Source of the DNA: Halobellus captivus | GTDB taxonomy: Archaea; Halobacteriota; Halobacteria; Halobacteriales; Haloferacaceae | Direction of reading: 5' to 3' | NCBI RefSeq assembly: GCF_007655485.1 | Contig: NZ_VJXQ01000001.1 | Span: 1,025,442-1,089,441 of the forward strand | DNA length: 64,000 bases | In this document: one piece after another, positions 21,189 through 29,793 of the stretch | Position numbering within the stretch: the stretch's first letter is position 1 | Layout of the letters: each line of letters begins with the position of its first letter | Translations under genes and position numbers: made by a program | Notes under the pieces: generated by a model | What the model saw: only the letters and a program-made list of their open reading frames with translations | Database searches by the model: none | Told to the model about the DNA's origin: nothing

Positions 21189-22934
21189 ATGAGTCACGAG
21201 TCCGACGCCGATCGAACGGTCTCCGTCGCAGATGACGAAGTACGCGTCGAGAAGTCGTTCACCGGGGACGAGTTCCCCGTTCCGGCGATCAAGTTTCGGG
21301 TGGTATCGGAGAGCGACGAACCGGCGCACATCCGACTTGTCGATCAGATTCCGGAGGCGTTCCCGATGGAGGGCGTCGGCTTCCACCCAGACTACGAGAG
21401 CGACAACTGGACCGCGTACAAAGACCACCGCGTCGAGTACGAGCGGACGCTGGAACCCCGAGAGGAGGCGCTCACCGTGTACGGAATCCGCCTCGATCAG
21501 TCCACGGACGTTTCGGGATTCCTCGGGGATCCGCTCCTCGAACGACCGCCCGCGCCGGGCGAGGACGGGAGCGAGGATGCCGCCCGCGACGTCGAAGACA
21601 TCCTCGGTGCCGATCGGAGCCAACTCGTCCGCGACGCCCTGCAGGGCAACGGTCGCCTCGCCGCCGAATCGGCCGCAGAACCACCCGTTGAATCCGCCGT
21701 CGCAGACGCCCCGCCGACGCCGCGTGCGCTCGCGGCTGACCTGACACCCGCCGTACGCGAAGGGAGCGGGGACGTGGACGAAGAAGTCGTTGACGACGGT
21801 GTCGACGACGAAGCGGTCGACGGCGATGCACACGAGGAAGCGACCGACGAAACGGTCGAGGACGAAGGAGTGGATCAAGCGATCGACGCCGAGGTTACCG
21901 AGGAACCGACCGACGGCGAGAGGGGAGACGAAACAGCGGCAGAAGAGACGACAGCGGCAGAAGAGACGACAGCGGGCGAACCGGAAGACGAAGAGTACGT
22001 CGACGTCGAGGCTCACGTGGAAGATTCGGCGGCCGAGGCGGTGGAACCGGAGTCCGCTTCCGCGTCAGTCGGACCGGGCGAGACCGCGGCCGCTGGCGGG
22101 TTGGCGGCGGCGCTGGCCGCGGAGATCAGCGCGGGCGACGTCGCCGACGACGATCTCGCGGTCCTCCGTGAGGAACTCGACGTCGGGCTACCGCGGAGCG
22201 CCGACGTCCGCATCCGACGGCTGCAGGCCCAGATGGAGGACATCAACGCCTACGCCGACGCGATCGCCGAGTTCATCGACGAGGAGGGGACCGGCGCGCA
22301 GTTGGTCGAGCGGCTCGACGGGGAGTTGACCGAGATCGACGAGGAACTCGACCAGCTCCGCGATGACGTCGGCGACGCGGCGACCGACCGCGAGGATCTC
22401 CGCGATGAACTGGGCAGACTCGACGAGGCGGTCGACGCCGTCGACGAACGCATCGAGGGGCTCGAAGCCCGGGTGGACGACGTCGCGGAGAACGCCGAAA
22501 CCGCCGTCGCTGGCGTCGGCGAACTCCACGAGCGTGCGGAGGGAATCGAATCACAGGTCGAGGCGACGACCGATCGCGTCGGAAGCGTCGAAGCGGACGT
22601 CGCGGACGTTGCCGATGACGTCGAGGACGTCACTGCCGACGTCGACGACGTCGCTGCGTCAGTCGACAGCGTGACCGAGGACGTCGGCGAGGTCGGCGCG
22701 CACGTGACGCGGCTCGACGAGGAGATGGGCGACGTGCGAGAGGACATCGCGTCGATCGACGGCGACATCGTCGACGTACAGGAAGCGCTCGAAGCGGAGC
22801 TCGATGAGCTTCGCGCGGACCTGTCGGCGCTGTCGGCCGATCTCGACCGGATCGACGCGATCGAAGCCGAGATCGAGGAACTGCAGACGTTCCGCGACCG
22901 CCTCAACGAGGCGTTCGGACCGCCGGGCGAGTAA
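21189..22934 (+). CDS. Acidic protein with long coiled coil, unknown function
   Basis: A 581-residue soluble protein. Residues 1-115 form a compact beta-rich domain with RLVDQIPEAFPMEGVGFHPD and EYERTLEPREEALTVYGIRL. This resembles domains that occur in several haloarchaeal proteins sometimes labelled HTR-like. Residues 125-285 are acidic and disordered, including an exact repeat of TAAEET words. Residues 320-575 are a long heptad-rich coiled coil (for example LDEAVDAVDERIEGLEARVD), with the look of transducer or SMC-like helices. No membrane segment is visible. A TATA-like TTTATATG and an AAGGTGG ribosome-binding-like sequence both precede the ATG. It is divergent from the pilus operon, so a regulatory or scaffolding link with pili is possible but unproven. 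Confidence 0.65.
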   Translation: MSHESDADRTVSVADDEVRVEKSFTGDEFPVPAIKFRVVSESDEPAHIRLVDQIPEAFPMEGVGFHPDYESDNWTAYKDHRVEYERTLEPREEALTVYGIRLDQSTDVSGFLGDPLLERPPAPGEDGSEDAARDVEDILGADRSQLVRDALQGNGRLAAESAAEPPVESAVADAPPTPRALAADLTPAVREGSGDVDEEVVDDGVDDEAVDGDAHEEATDETVEDEGVDQAIDAEVTEEPTDGERGDETAAEETTAAEETTAGEPEDEEYVDVEAHVEDSAAEAVEPESASASVGPGETAAAGGLAAALAAEISAGDVADDDLAVLREELDVGLPRSADVRIRRLQAQMEDINAYADAIAEFIDEEGTGAQLVERLDGELTEIDEELDQLRDDVGDAATDREDLRDELGRLDEAVDAVDERIEGLEARVDDVAENAETAVAGVGELHERAEGIESQVEATTDRVGSVEADVADVADDVEDVTADVDDVAASVDSVTEDVGEVGAHVTRLDEEMGDVREDIASIDGDIVDVQEALEAELDELRADLSALSADLDRIDAIEAEIEELQTFRDRLNEAFGPPGE

Positions 22935-22944
22935 CGGTCGTCGT

Positions 22945-23040
22945 CCCCAGTGGAAAGACGAACGGGCCGTTGGACGAATGAGCCCGGGAATCGTTGGACG
23001 AACGAGTCGTCTGTTTCTCCGGACGAACGGGTTGTATGGT
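22945..23040. repeat. Four GACGAAygrG repeats between the coiled-coil gene and the HisG-like gene
   Basis: The words GACGAACGGG (22958), GACGAATGAG (22973), GACGAACGAG (22998) and GACGAACGGG (23023) are spaced 15, 25 and 25 nt apart. Part of the pattern extends to flanking bases (CGTTGGACGAA occurs twice). The array is too short to call an origin. It may be a tandem duplication relic or a binding-site cluster. Confidence 0.5.
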
Positions 23041-23100
23041 CTCTGCACGCCGGATGGCCGAAGCGCAACCGGTTTACCCCGCCGCCGCGTGCGTTCGATA

Positions 23101-24042
23101 ATGACTGAGACGGAGGCGATTCGCGTCGCCGTCCCGCGCAAGGGCCGACCCCTCGAAGCCGTCCTCGAACGCGTCGCCGACGTTGCCGGGCGACGCTCGG
23201 CAGTTGGCGGAGCCGACGCCGACGCCGAAGCCGTCGCCGACGAGGTGATCTCGACACTGCGACACGAGAAGGCGATCACGAAGGGCCACACCGAACCCGA
23301 AGCCGACATCTACCAGCGACTCGCGACGTACTCCGACCTCGACGACGACTACTCGCCGGAGTACACGCTGCTGCGCGACGATCGACGGGGGATGCCGCGT
23401 CGGATCGTCTTCGACAGCCTCACGGTCGACGTCGACGGCGTTCCCGTCCAGTTCGTCGGTCGCGAGGAGCCGTTCCGCGCGCTCCGCACCCACGAGTTCG
23501 GACTGGGGTTCGACAGCGCCGACCTCGTCTTAGAGGAGGTCGTCGAACTCGAGCCCGAGGGCGTCGGCTCGCTCGCCGACGTCAACGCGCGAATCGATCC
23601 GATGAACACCGACGTCCGTGTCGTCTCCGGACTCGGGGACACCGTGTATCACACGCTGATGGCTCGCCCGGAAATCCTGCCGCCCGGTGCCGATCTCGAC
23701 CGGGAGTTCGTCGCGGGCTACGAGGGCGAACTGTGCATCTCGCCGCGGTACGAACGCCTCGTCGAGGCGGTGTTGGGGATCCGTCCCCTGGAGGGCGTCT
23801 CCTTCGCCTACCCCGACGACGACCGCGAGGAGGAGGCCGCCATCGCCGACGTCGGCCTCGGCGTCTACCTGACGATGACGGGATCGACCGCGAGAGACCA
23901 CGGTCTGATCCTCGGCGAGCACCTCTTCCCCTCGGAGACGGTGCTGATGGAGAACATCGCCGAGTCCGCGGACCTACCCGGCGCAGCGCGGGTCAGAGAC
24001 GCGCTCGCGGCCGCGGCTCACGAGACGGAGATCACGGTCTGA
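23101..24042 (+). CDS. HisG-like protein (ATP phosphoribosyltransferase-family paralogue)
   Basis: A 313-residue protein. The start IRVAVPRKGRPLEAVLERV resembles the RIAVPNKGRL start of HisG. FGLGFDSADLVLEEVVELE sits where HisG has its ADxGITGxDxV segment. DVGLGVYLTMTGSTARDHGL fits the PRPP-loop position (consensus ETGxTL) and is followed by ENIAES, like the HisG tail. The match is distant: loops are longer and the canonical ADVGITG and ETG residues are altered. It may therefore not catalyse the first step of histidine synthesis, and the true hisG is probably elsewhere. A domain between residues 40 and 110 has no obvious counterpart. No other his gene is adjacent. Confidence 0.55.
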   Translation: MTETEAIRVAVPRKGRPLEAVLERVADVAGRRSAVGGADADAEAVADEVISTLRHEKAITKGHTEPEADIYQRLATYSDLDDDYSPEYTLLRDDRRGMPRRIVFDSLTVDVDGVPVQFVGREEPFRALRTHEFGLGFDSADLVLEEVVELEPEGVGSLADVNARIDPMNTDVRVVSGLGDTVYHTLMARPEILPPGADLDREFVAGYEGELCISPRYERLVEAVLGIRPLEGVSFAYPDDDREEEAAIADVGLGVYLTMTGSTARDHGLILGEHLFPSETVLMENIAESADLPGAARVRDALAAAAHETEITV

Positions 24043-24060
24043 TACGCGGCGGGCGAACCG

Positions 24061-26598
24061 TCAGTCCGCGTTCGCCTGCCACTCGCGGACGGTATCGGGA
24101 CCGACGCCGTCGACTTGGTCGGCGAGCGTGTCGGCTTCGGCCTCTTTCAGCGAGGCGACGTCTTCGACGCCCGCGTTTTTCAACTTCTCGGCGGTCTTCT
24201 CGCCGATCCCGTTCACGCTTTCGAGGTCGGAGCCGCTGGCGCTCTGTTCGGCCTGATACTCGCGGTAGTTGCAGATCGGACAGCCGAGCTCCCACGGCTC
24301 GCGGTCCTCGTCGTCGTCGTCGTAGACGATCCGGAGCTTCGGGAGGTCGTGCTCCTCGCAGGCCTCGTCTGTCACCTCGACGTCGCCCCGGCGGGGCAGC
24401 GGCAGCGAGTAGTCGCAGTCGGGATAGCGCGTGCAGCCGACGAGTCGTGAGCCCGAGCGGAGGCGTTTGATCGCGAGCTCGCCGCCCGCTTCGGCGTGGC
24501 AGTCCGGGCACGGCCCGATCACGAGATCCTCCTGTTCGTCCGCCTCCTCGGCCTTGCACAGCGGACAGCCGTGGACGAACGTCTTCCGTCCGGCGAGCAT
24601 CTTCACGTGCGCGAGGCCGTGCTCCTCGCAGGTCTCTTCGAGCAAGAGCGGCTTACCCGTCGACGGCAGCGGCAGCGTGTTGGTGCAGTCGGGGTAGGAA
24701 TCACAGCCGATGAAGTACGACCCGCGACGGCTCTTGCGGATCACGAGGTCGCCGCCGCACTCCGGACACTCGCCGACGGTCTTGTCGGCCTTCATCGATT
24801 TCTGGAGGTGCTCGCCGACCTCCTCGCCAGACTCCATCAGCCCCTCGAAGACGGCTTCGAGAATCTCTCTGGACTCGTCGGTGACCTCATCGAGGGTGGC
24901 GTCACCGCGCGTGATCGCCTGCATATCCTGCTCTAACTGCGCCGTCATCTCCTCGCTCACGATCCGGTCGGCGAACTCTTCGGACGCCTCGACGACGGCG
25001 CGGGCCAAGCGCGTCGGCCGCGGCGGGTCGCTCTCGATGTAACCGCGGTCGTACAGCTTCTGGATGATGTCGTGGCGCGTCGCCTTCGTTCCGATCCCCA
25101 TCGACTCCATCGTCTCGATGAGCCGCGACTGGCCGTAGCGCCGCGGCGGCTGGGTCTGCTTGGCGTCCAGTCGGGTCTCGGTGACGGCCAGCTGCTCTCC
25201 CTCCTCGACGTCCGGCACGAACGACTCGCTGGCGTTGGAGTAGGGGTAGACCGCGTGGTACCCGGGCTCGACGAGCCGCTTGCCGTTGGCCTTCAGCGAG
25301 AGTTCCTCGTCGTCGCCGACGGTCGCGACGACGCGGAGATGTTCCCACGTGGCCGACTCGGCCACGGTCGCGAAGAACCGCCGGACGACGAGTTCGTACA
25401 CCTCCCACTCGTCCTCGGAGAGGTCCGAGTGCCCCGGCAGTTCGGCCGTCGGATGGATCGGCGGGTGGTCGGTCGTCTCCTCGTCGCCCGCCGTCGGCTC
25501 GATGTCCTCCTGGTCGAGCAGCGATTTCGCGTCGTCGGCGAACGTCCGCGATCCGGTGAAGGCGTCCAACAGCTCCCGGGGGTCGAGGTCGTCAGGGTAG
25601 ACGGTGTTATCCGTCCGCGGGTAGGTGATGTACCCCGCGGTGTAGAGGTCCTCCGCGATGCTCATCGCGCGCTGGGCGGAGTAGCCGAGCGACCCGGCCG
25701 CGCGGATGAACTGCGTCGTGTTGAACGGCGCGGGCGGGTCGTCGGTCCGGGTGCGGCGGCGAACGGACTCGACAGCCGCCGCCGACGCCGCTTCCAGGAT
25801 CTCGTAGGCCCCATCGGCCGCGTCTTCGTCCCAGACGCGCTCGGCCTCGTTGCCGTCCTCGTCGAGGTAGAAGTACTGCGCCTCGAAGGAGCCGTTTTCG
25901 TCGGTATCGGCCTTTTCGAGGTCCGCGAACAGCTCCCAGTAGTCCTCGGGATCGAACGCCTCGATCTCGCGCTCACGGTCGACGATGAGTTTCAGCGTCG
26001 GTCCCTGCACCCGGCCCACGGAGATGAAGTCGTCGCCGAGTTGGCGGGCCGAAAGCGAGAGAAATCGCGTCAGCGCCGCGCCCCACACGAGATCGATGAT
26101 CTGGCGGGCCTCCCCGGCCGCCGCGAGGTTGAAATCGAGCTCGTCGGGGTTCGCGAACGCCTCGGTCACCTCGTTCTCGGTGATCGAGGAGAACCGGACG
26201 CGGTCGACCGGAGCGTCCTCGTTGACCTCGCGGACGAGTTCGTACGCCTCCTTGCCGATGAGTTCGCCCTCGCGGTCGTAGTCGGTCGCGATGACGACGC
26301 GCCGGGCGCGCCGCGCGAGAAGCCGGAGCGCCGAGACGATGTGCTCCTGCGTCGGATGCTTGTCGATCGGCGCGTCGATCAACTCGACGGGCTCGACGTC
26401 GCGCCAGTCGTTGTACTCCGGCGGGAAGTCGACGCCGACGACGTGACCCGAGAGGCCGATGCAGCGTTTGCCGCCCCACTTGTAGACGTTGACGCCGTTC
26501 TGACGATCGGCCTCGGCGGACCCGCCGCTCAGGATGTCGGCGATGCGCCGGGCGGCGTTGTCCTTCTCGGTGATGATGAGTTCGGGGCCCTGGCTCAT
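24061..26598 (-). CDS. topA: DNA topoisomerase I (type IA)
   Basis: An 845-residue type IA topoisomerase that relaxes negatively supercoiled DNA by single-strand passage. The Toprim domain opens with ELIITEKDNAARRIADIL and has the acidic ATDYDREGE motif near residue 105. The catalytic tyrosine lies in AGYITYPRTDNT, near residue 325. The C terminus carries three Cys4-type zinc ribbons (CPECGGD with CDSYPDC, CPDCHAE with CTRYPDC, and CEEH with CPIC). A helix-hairpin-helix tail (VNGIGEKTAEKL and VDGVGPDTV) follows. The HhH fusion is typical of haloarchaeal versions. A TATA-like GTTTAG on the minus strand around 26624-26630 gives a leaderless start at 26598. It converges with the HisG-like gene, with 18 nt between the stops. 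Confidence 0.95.
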   Translation of the reverse strand: MSQGPELIITEKDNAARRIADILSGGSAEADRQNGVNVYKWGGKRCIGLSGHVVGVDFPPEYNDWRDVEPVELIDAPIDKHPTQEHIVSALRLLARRARRVVIATDYDREGELIGKEAYELVREVNEDAPVDRVRFSSITENEVTEAFANPDELDFNLAAAGEARQIIDLVWGAALTRFLSLSARQLGDDFISVGRVQGPTLKLIVDREREIEAFDPEDYWELFADLEKADTDENGSFEAQYFYLDEDGNEAERVWDEDAADGAYEILEAASAAAVESVRRRTRTDDPPAPFNTTQFIRAAGSLGYSAQRAMSIAEDLYTAGYITYPRTDNTVYPDDLDPRELLDAFTGSRTFADDAKSLLDQEDIEPTAGDEETTDHPPIHPTAELPGHSDLSEDEWEVYELVVRRFFATVAESATWEHLRVVATVGDDEELSLKANGKRLVEPGYHAVYPYSNASESFVPDVEEGEQLAVTETRLDAKQTQPPRRYGQSRLIETMESMGIGTKATRHDIIQKLYDRGYIESDPPRPTRLARAVVEASEEFADRIVSEEMTAQLEQDMQAITRGDATLDEVTDESREILEAVFEGLMESGEEVGEHLQKSMKADKTVGECPECGGDLVIRKSRRGSYFIGCDSYPDCTNTLPLPSTGKPLLLEETCEEHGLAHVKMLAGRKTFVHGCPLCKAEEADEQEDLVIGPCPDCHAEAGGELAIKRLRSGSRLVGCTRYPDCDYSLPLPRRGDVEVTDEACEEHDLPKLRIVYDDDDEDREPWELGCPICNYREYQAEQSASGSDLESVNGIGEKTAEKLKNAGVEDVASLKEAEADTLADQVDGVGPDTVREWQANAD

Positions 26599-27111
26599 TA
26601 GGCGGCGATACGCCGGGGGCGGGCCTAAACCTTTCGCGGTTCACTTGCGCAAATCGACGGACAACGCGCTCGTGCGCGCGAAAGAGCCATTACTAGTTAC
26701 CGCAGGCCGTGTGAAACTGAATCGAGGCGCTAAGCCCCGTCCCTTGAATCGTGAATGTTCATAACCTCTTCAAGCGTCTTCGACTTCGGACAAAATCTCA
26801 GGTGCTCATAACGGTCCCAATGGGACAATCTACCTGACAAGATGTCTCATAAGACAGGGGTAACAATCAGAAATGTTCGGTTAAGCTTTCGGGTTACTTG
26901 ATTATTTGTTTCGAGGGTGGTGTCAGTACTTCTATGATTCATATCCAGACCCATCCTCCAATAATTCTTGATAACGAATAACAAAGCATCGCCCCCGCTT
27001 CAATGACGCTCGGAGGTATCGCTTTATGTACTCGAAAAGTGCCACTGAAATTCGGTTGGTAATCGATGATTGCGCCCCTTGGGTGGCACTTCCCGATCTC
27101 GGAGGTGGACC
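26599..27111. other. AT-richer intergenic region, no clear gene
   Basis: About 510 nt. The left end holds the topA promoter. A perfect inverted repeat GTCCC-AAT-GGGAC lies near 26814-26826. Between 26930 and 27120 the minus strand has open frames (one includes ALFEYIKRYLRASLKRGRC) that look vaguely protein-like but lack a start context. They could be the tail of a vanished transposase. Base composition is lower in GC than the flanks, which suggests foreign or decayed DNA. The GGAGGTG at 27101-27107 is the ribosome-binding site of the next gene. Confidence 0.45.
27101..27107 (+). promoter_or_regulatory. Strong Shine-Dalgarno sequence deciding a GTG start
   Basis: GGAGGTG lies four bases before the GTG at 27112. 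Most genes in this window are leaderless, so a perfect ribosome-binding site implies a real 5' untranslated leader here and fixes the start. Confidence 0.75.
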
Positions 27112-28044
27112 GTGACACACCGACTGAATCGACGTGCATTCGTCGCATTGACGGCGACGATCACAGCAGGCTGTTCCGGCGGCGGTGGCACCGGTGACGG
27201 TGGGGGAAGTGGTAACGACCCGGAATTCGATTCCGAAAACGAATCACCGACACCGTCTGGCTCAATTAGCGTCCAGCAGCAGTCTGGTCAGGGAAAAGTG
27301 ATACTAATCCAGTCGGCCCAAGCGAACGTCGACTACCGGTTAGTAATCGAATATGGCAGCACAGCGGTCCGTTCCGATGTGATCTCTGCTGTCGAGACAT
27401 TCTCCGGGGAAGTCCCCCTCGAGACACCGATTACTGAGAGCACCTCGGTCGAGATACGCGTGGTCTCGTCCGATGACCAGGTTCTCGATTCGACGAACGT
27501 TCCCTATCAGATCCGAGCACCGGGTCCGGAGTTGAGCGCGGACGAAGCGGAGAGAATCGCCGATTCATCGTTCGGCCTAGGTGACAAGGTTCCCACCAAT
27601 CGACCGTGGTCGTTCTTCGACTCCTGGCGCGATTTCCCGCTCGCTCAAGCGCACAACGGGTGGGTCGTTGACGTCAACTGGCATTCAAAACACCCGAATT
27701 ATAAGAGCGATCAGCTAACCTGGGCCGAAGAAGCCGAGCAGGTGCAGAGTGTCTTCGCCGTCTACCTTTTCCGAGGCTTTCACACGAGCGACTATCAGAT
27801 CTCTCGGGTTACCGTCAACGCCTTTCTCAACTCCGGTTACGACACCGGCGGCAATCCGCAGTGGAAGCAGTCTCAACAGATCTCGATGGACCGTGAAGCC
27901 GCCGAACGAATCGACTGGTCGAATTTCGTCGACCTGTACCGAGAGGACGTGTTTGACAACGAGACCGGTGATATGAGTCGGCTATTAGATCTCGTCTCGG
28001 AGTACAGTTTCACGTACTATGCCGATCCCGACGAGGACCGATAA
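27112..28044 (+). CDS. Tat-exported lipoprotein, unknown function
   Basis: A 310-residue protein. The N terminus LNRRAFVALTATITAGC combines a twin-arginine signal with a lipobox, so it should be exported folded and lipid-anchored. A Gly/Ser/Asp-rich linker follows, then a beta-rich domain (residues 55-140) and an aromatic-rich C-terminal domain with several Trp and Tyr residues, including NRPWSFFDSWRDF and YSFTYYADPDEDR. No catalytic motif is recognised. Codon use and GC are lower than in neighbouring genes, and it is preceded by a disturbed intergenic region, both consistent with recent acquisition. Confidence 0.65.
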   Translation: MTHRLNRRAFVALTATITAGCSGGGGTGDGGGSGNDPEFDSENESPTPSGSISVQQQSGQGKVILIQSAQANVDYRLVIEYGSTAVRSDVISAVETFSGEVPLETPITESTSVEIRVVSSDDQVLDSTNVPYQIRAPGPELSADEAERIADSSFGLGDKVPTNRPWSFFDSWRDFPLAQAHNGWVVDVNWHSKHPNYKSDQLTWAEEAEQVQSVFAVYLFRGFHTSDYQISRVTVNAFLNSGYDTGGNPQWKQSQQISMDREAAERIDWSNFVDLYREDVFDNETGDMSRLLDLVSEYSFTYYADPDEDR

Positions 28045-28178
28045 GTACTGAGAACACACTCCGGAACTGCCGGTATTCCGACACTGGGTTTACAGGCCGC
28101 GATTTCCCACATTTGGCGCTAAACGAGTCCGTCGCTGCGGAAAGGCTCTCACAGCACCCCGCTCCGTCGCTCCGCGCG

Positions 28179-29669
28179 CTATTCGTCCAGCCGATCGCGG
28201 AGCATCCCGTTCACGTCGCCGGGGTCGGCGCTCCCACCGGTCTTCTGCATCACCTGTCCGACGAGGAAGTTGATCGCGCCGCCCTCGCCAGCGTGGTAGT
28301 CCTCGACCGCGTCGGGGTTCTCCTCGATCGCCTCCGCGACCGCGGTGGCGACCTCGTCGTCGTCAGCGGTTCCGAGCCCCTCGGCGTCGATAATCGCGTC
28401 GGGTTCTTCGCCCTCGTCGAGCATCCGACGGAGGACGACCTCCTCGGCGTTCTTCGTGGTGATCTCGTCCGCCGCGACGAGTTCGACGAGTCGCGTGAAT
28501 TCGTCGAGCCGATCGTCGACGTCGGTGACCTCCAGATCGCGGTAGTTGAGTTCTCCGAGGAGGTTATCCGCGACCCACGTCGCCGCCAGATCGGGATGGA
28601 ACTCCTCGGCGACGTCCTCGAAGAAGTCCGCGACCTCCTTCGTCGACGTGAGCTTCGCGGCGGACTCGGCGTCGAGACCGTACTCCTCGCGGAAGCGCTC
28701 GCGGCGGGCGTCGGGGAGTTCGGGGATCGGGATCCGCTGCTTCCAGTCGGCGACTTCCAGCGGCGGGAGGTCGGCCTCGCGGAAGTAGCGGTAGTCCTTC
28801 TCCTCCTCCTTCGAGCGCATCGAGACGGTGATTCCGCGCGACTCGTCCCAGTGGCGCGTCTCCTGCTCGACCGCGCGGCCGCGCTGGACGGCGTTCTTCT
28901 GTCTGGTCACCTCGTAGGCCAGCGCCTGCTCTGCGCCCTTGTGACTGGAGATGTTCTTCACCTCCGTGCGGTTGGCCGCTTCGAGCGCGTCGGTGCCGAT
29001 CGAACCGTCGTCCGCGACCTCGTCGGCCGGGACGAGCGAGATGTTGGCGTCGACGCGGAGCGAGCCGTCACGCGCGGCGTCGAAGACGCCGAGGTATTCG
29101 AGCACCTCCTCCAACTTCGCCAGGAACGCGCGGGTCTCCTTCGGACTGCGGAAGTCGGGCTCGGTGACGATCTCCATGAGCGGCGTGCCCGCGCGGTTGT
29201 AGTTGACGAGCGTGTAGTCGGCGGTGTCGATCCCGCCGCCCTTGTGCTGGAGGCTCCCGGGGTCCTCTTCGAGGTGGGCGCGCTCGATCGCGATCTCGCG
29301 CCGTTGACCCTCCACGGAGATTTCGAGGGTGCCGTCGGCGCAGATCGGGGCGTCGTACTGCGTGATCTGAAAGTTCTTCGGCAGGTCGGGGTAGTAGTAG
29401 TTCTTCCGGTGAAAGCGGGTGTGCTCGGCGACATCGGCGTCGAGCGCCTTGCCGACCTTCACGGCCGCCTCGACGGCCCCTTCGTTCAGGACGGGCAGCG
29501 CGCCGGGCAGACCGAGACAGACCGGACAAGTCCGGCTGTTGGGTTCTTCGTCTTCGCTCGATTCGGTCGAACACCCACAGAAGATCTTCGTGTCCGTCTC
29601 GAGTTGGACGTGGACCTCCAGCCCGATGACGGTGGCGAGATCGCGCTGGGAGAGCGCTTGCGCGGTCAT
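28179..29669 (-). CDS. gatB: Asp-tRNA(Asn)/Glu-tRNA(Gln) amidotransferase subunit B
   Basis: A 496-residue GatB. Together with GatA and GatC it converts misacylated Asp-tRNA(Asn) or Glu-tRNA(Gln) to the amidated forms. The N-terminal domain begins IGLEVHVQLETDTKIFCGCS and continues with TCPVCLGLPGALPVLN. These supply the cysteines of the zinc site (CGC and CPVC). RKNYYYPDLPKNFQITQYD is a hallmark segment, and the C-terminal YqeY-like tail domain ends MLRDRLDE. The ATG at 29669 starts MTAQALSQRD; an earlier in-frame ATG would add 22 unrelated residues. gatA and gatC are not adjacent. Confidence 0.95.
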   Translation of the reverse strand: MTAQALSQRDLATVIGLEVHVQLETDTKIFCGCSTESSEDEEPNSRTCPVCLGLPGALPVLNEGAVEAAVKVGKALDADVAEHTRFHRKNYYYPDLPKNFQITQYDAPICADGTLEISVEGQRREIAIERAHLEEDPGSLQHKGGGIDTADYTLVNYNRAGTPLMEIVTEPDFRSPKETRAFLAKLEEVLEYLGVFDAARDGSLRVDANISLVPADEVADDGSIGTDALEAANRTEVKNISSHKGAEQALAYEVTRQKNAVQRGRAVEQETRHWDESRGITVSMRSKEEEKDYRYFREADLPPLEVADWKQRIPIPELPDARRERFREEYGLDAESAAKLTSTKEVADFFEDVAEEFHPDLAATWVADNLLGELNYRDLEVTDVDDRLDEFTRLVELVAADEITTKNAEEVVLRRMLDEGEEPDAIIDAEGLGTADDDEVATAVAEAIEENPDAVEDYHAGEGGAINFLVGQVMQKTGGSADPGDVNGMLRDRLDE

Positions 29670-29793
29670 TACCGCGTGGTTCGACGTAGCGCGGCTAAAG
29701 GCTAACGGGACGGGCGGCCCGAGCTCCGCCCCCACGCGACTGGCAGCGGAGGAAGCGAAACCTATTCCGCATCACCGAGAGACCCCACAGCCG

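Noticed and set aside
25072..26601. 509-codon plus-strand frame opposite topA
   Set aside because: Shadow of topA, which has all type IA motifs.
26932..27148. Overlapping short minus-strand frames resembling a transposase tail
   Set aside because: No identifiable transposase motif or inverted ends; mentioned only as part of the intergenic region.
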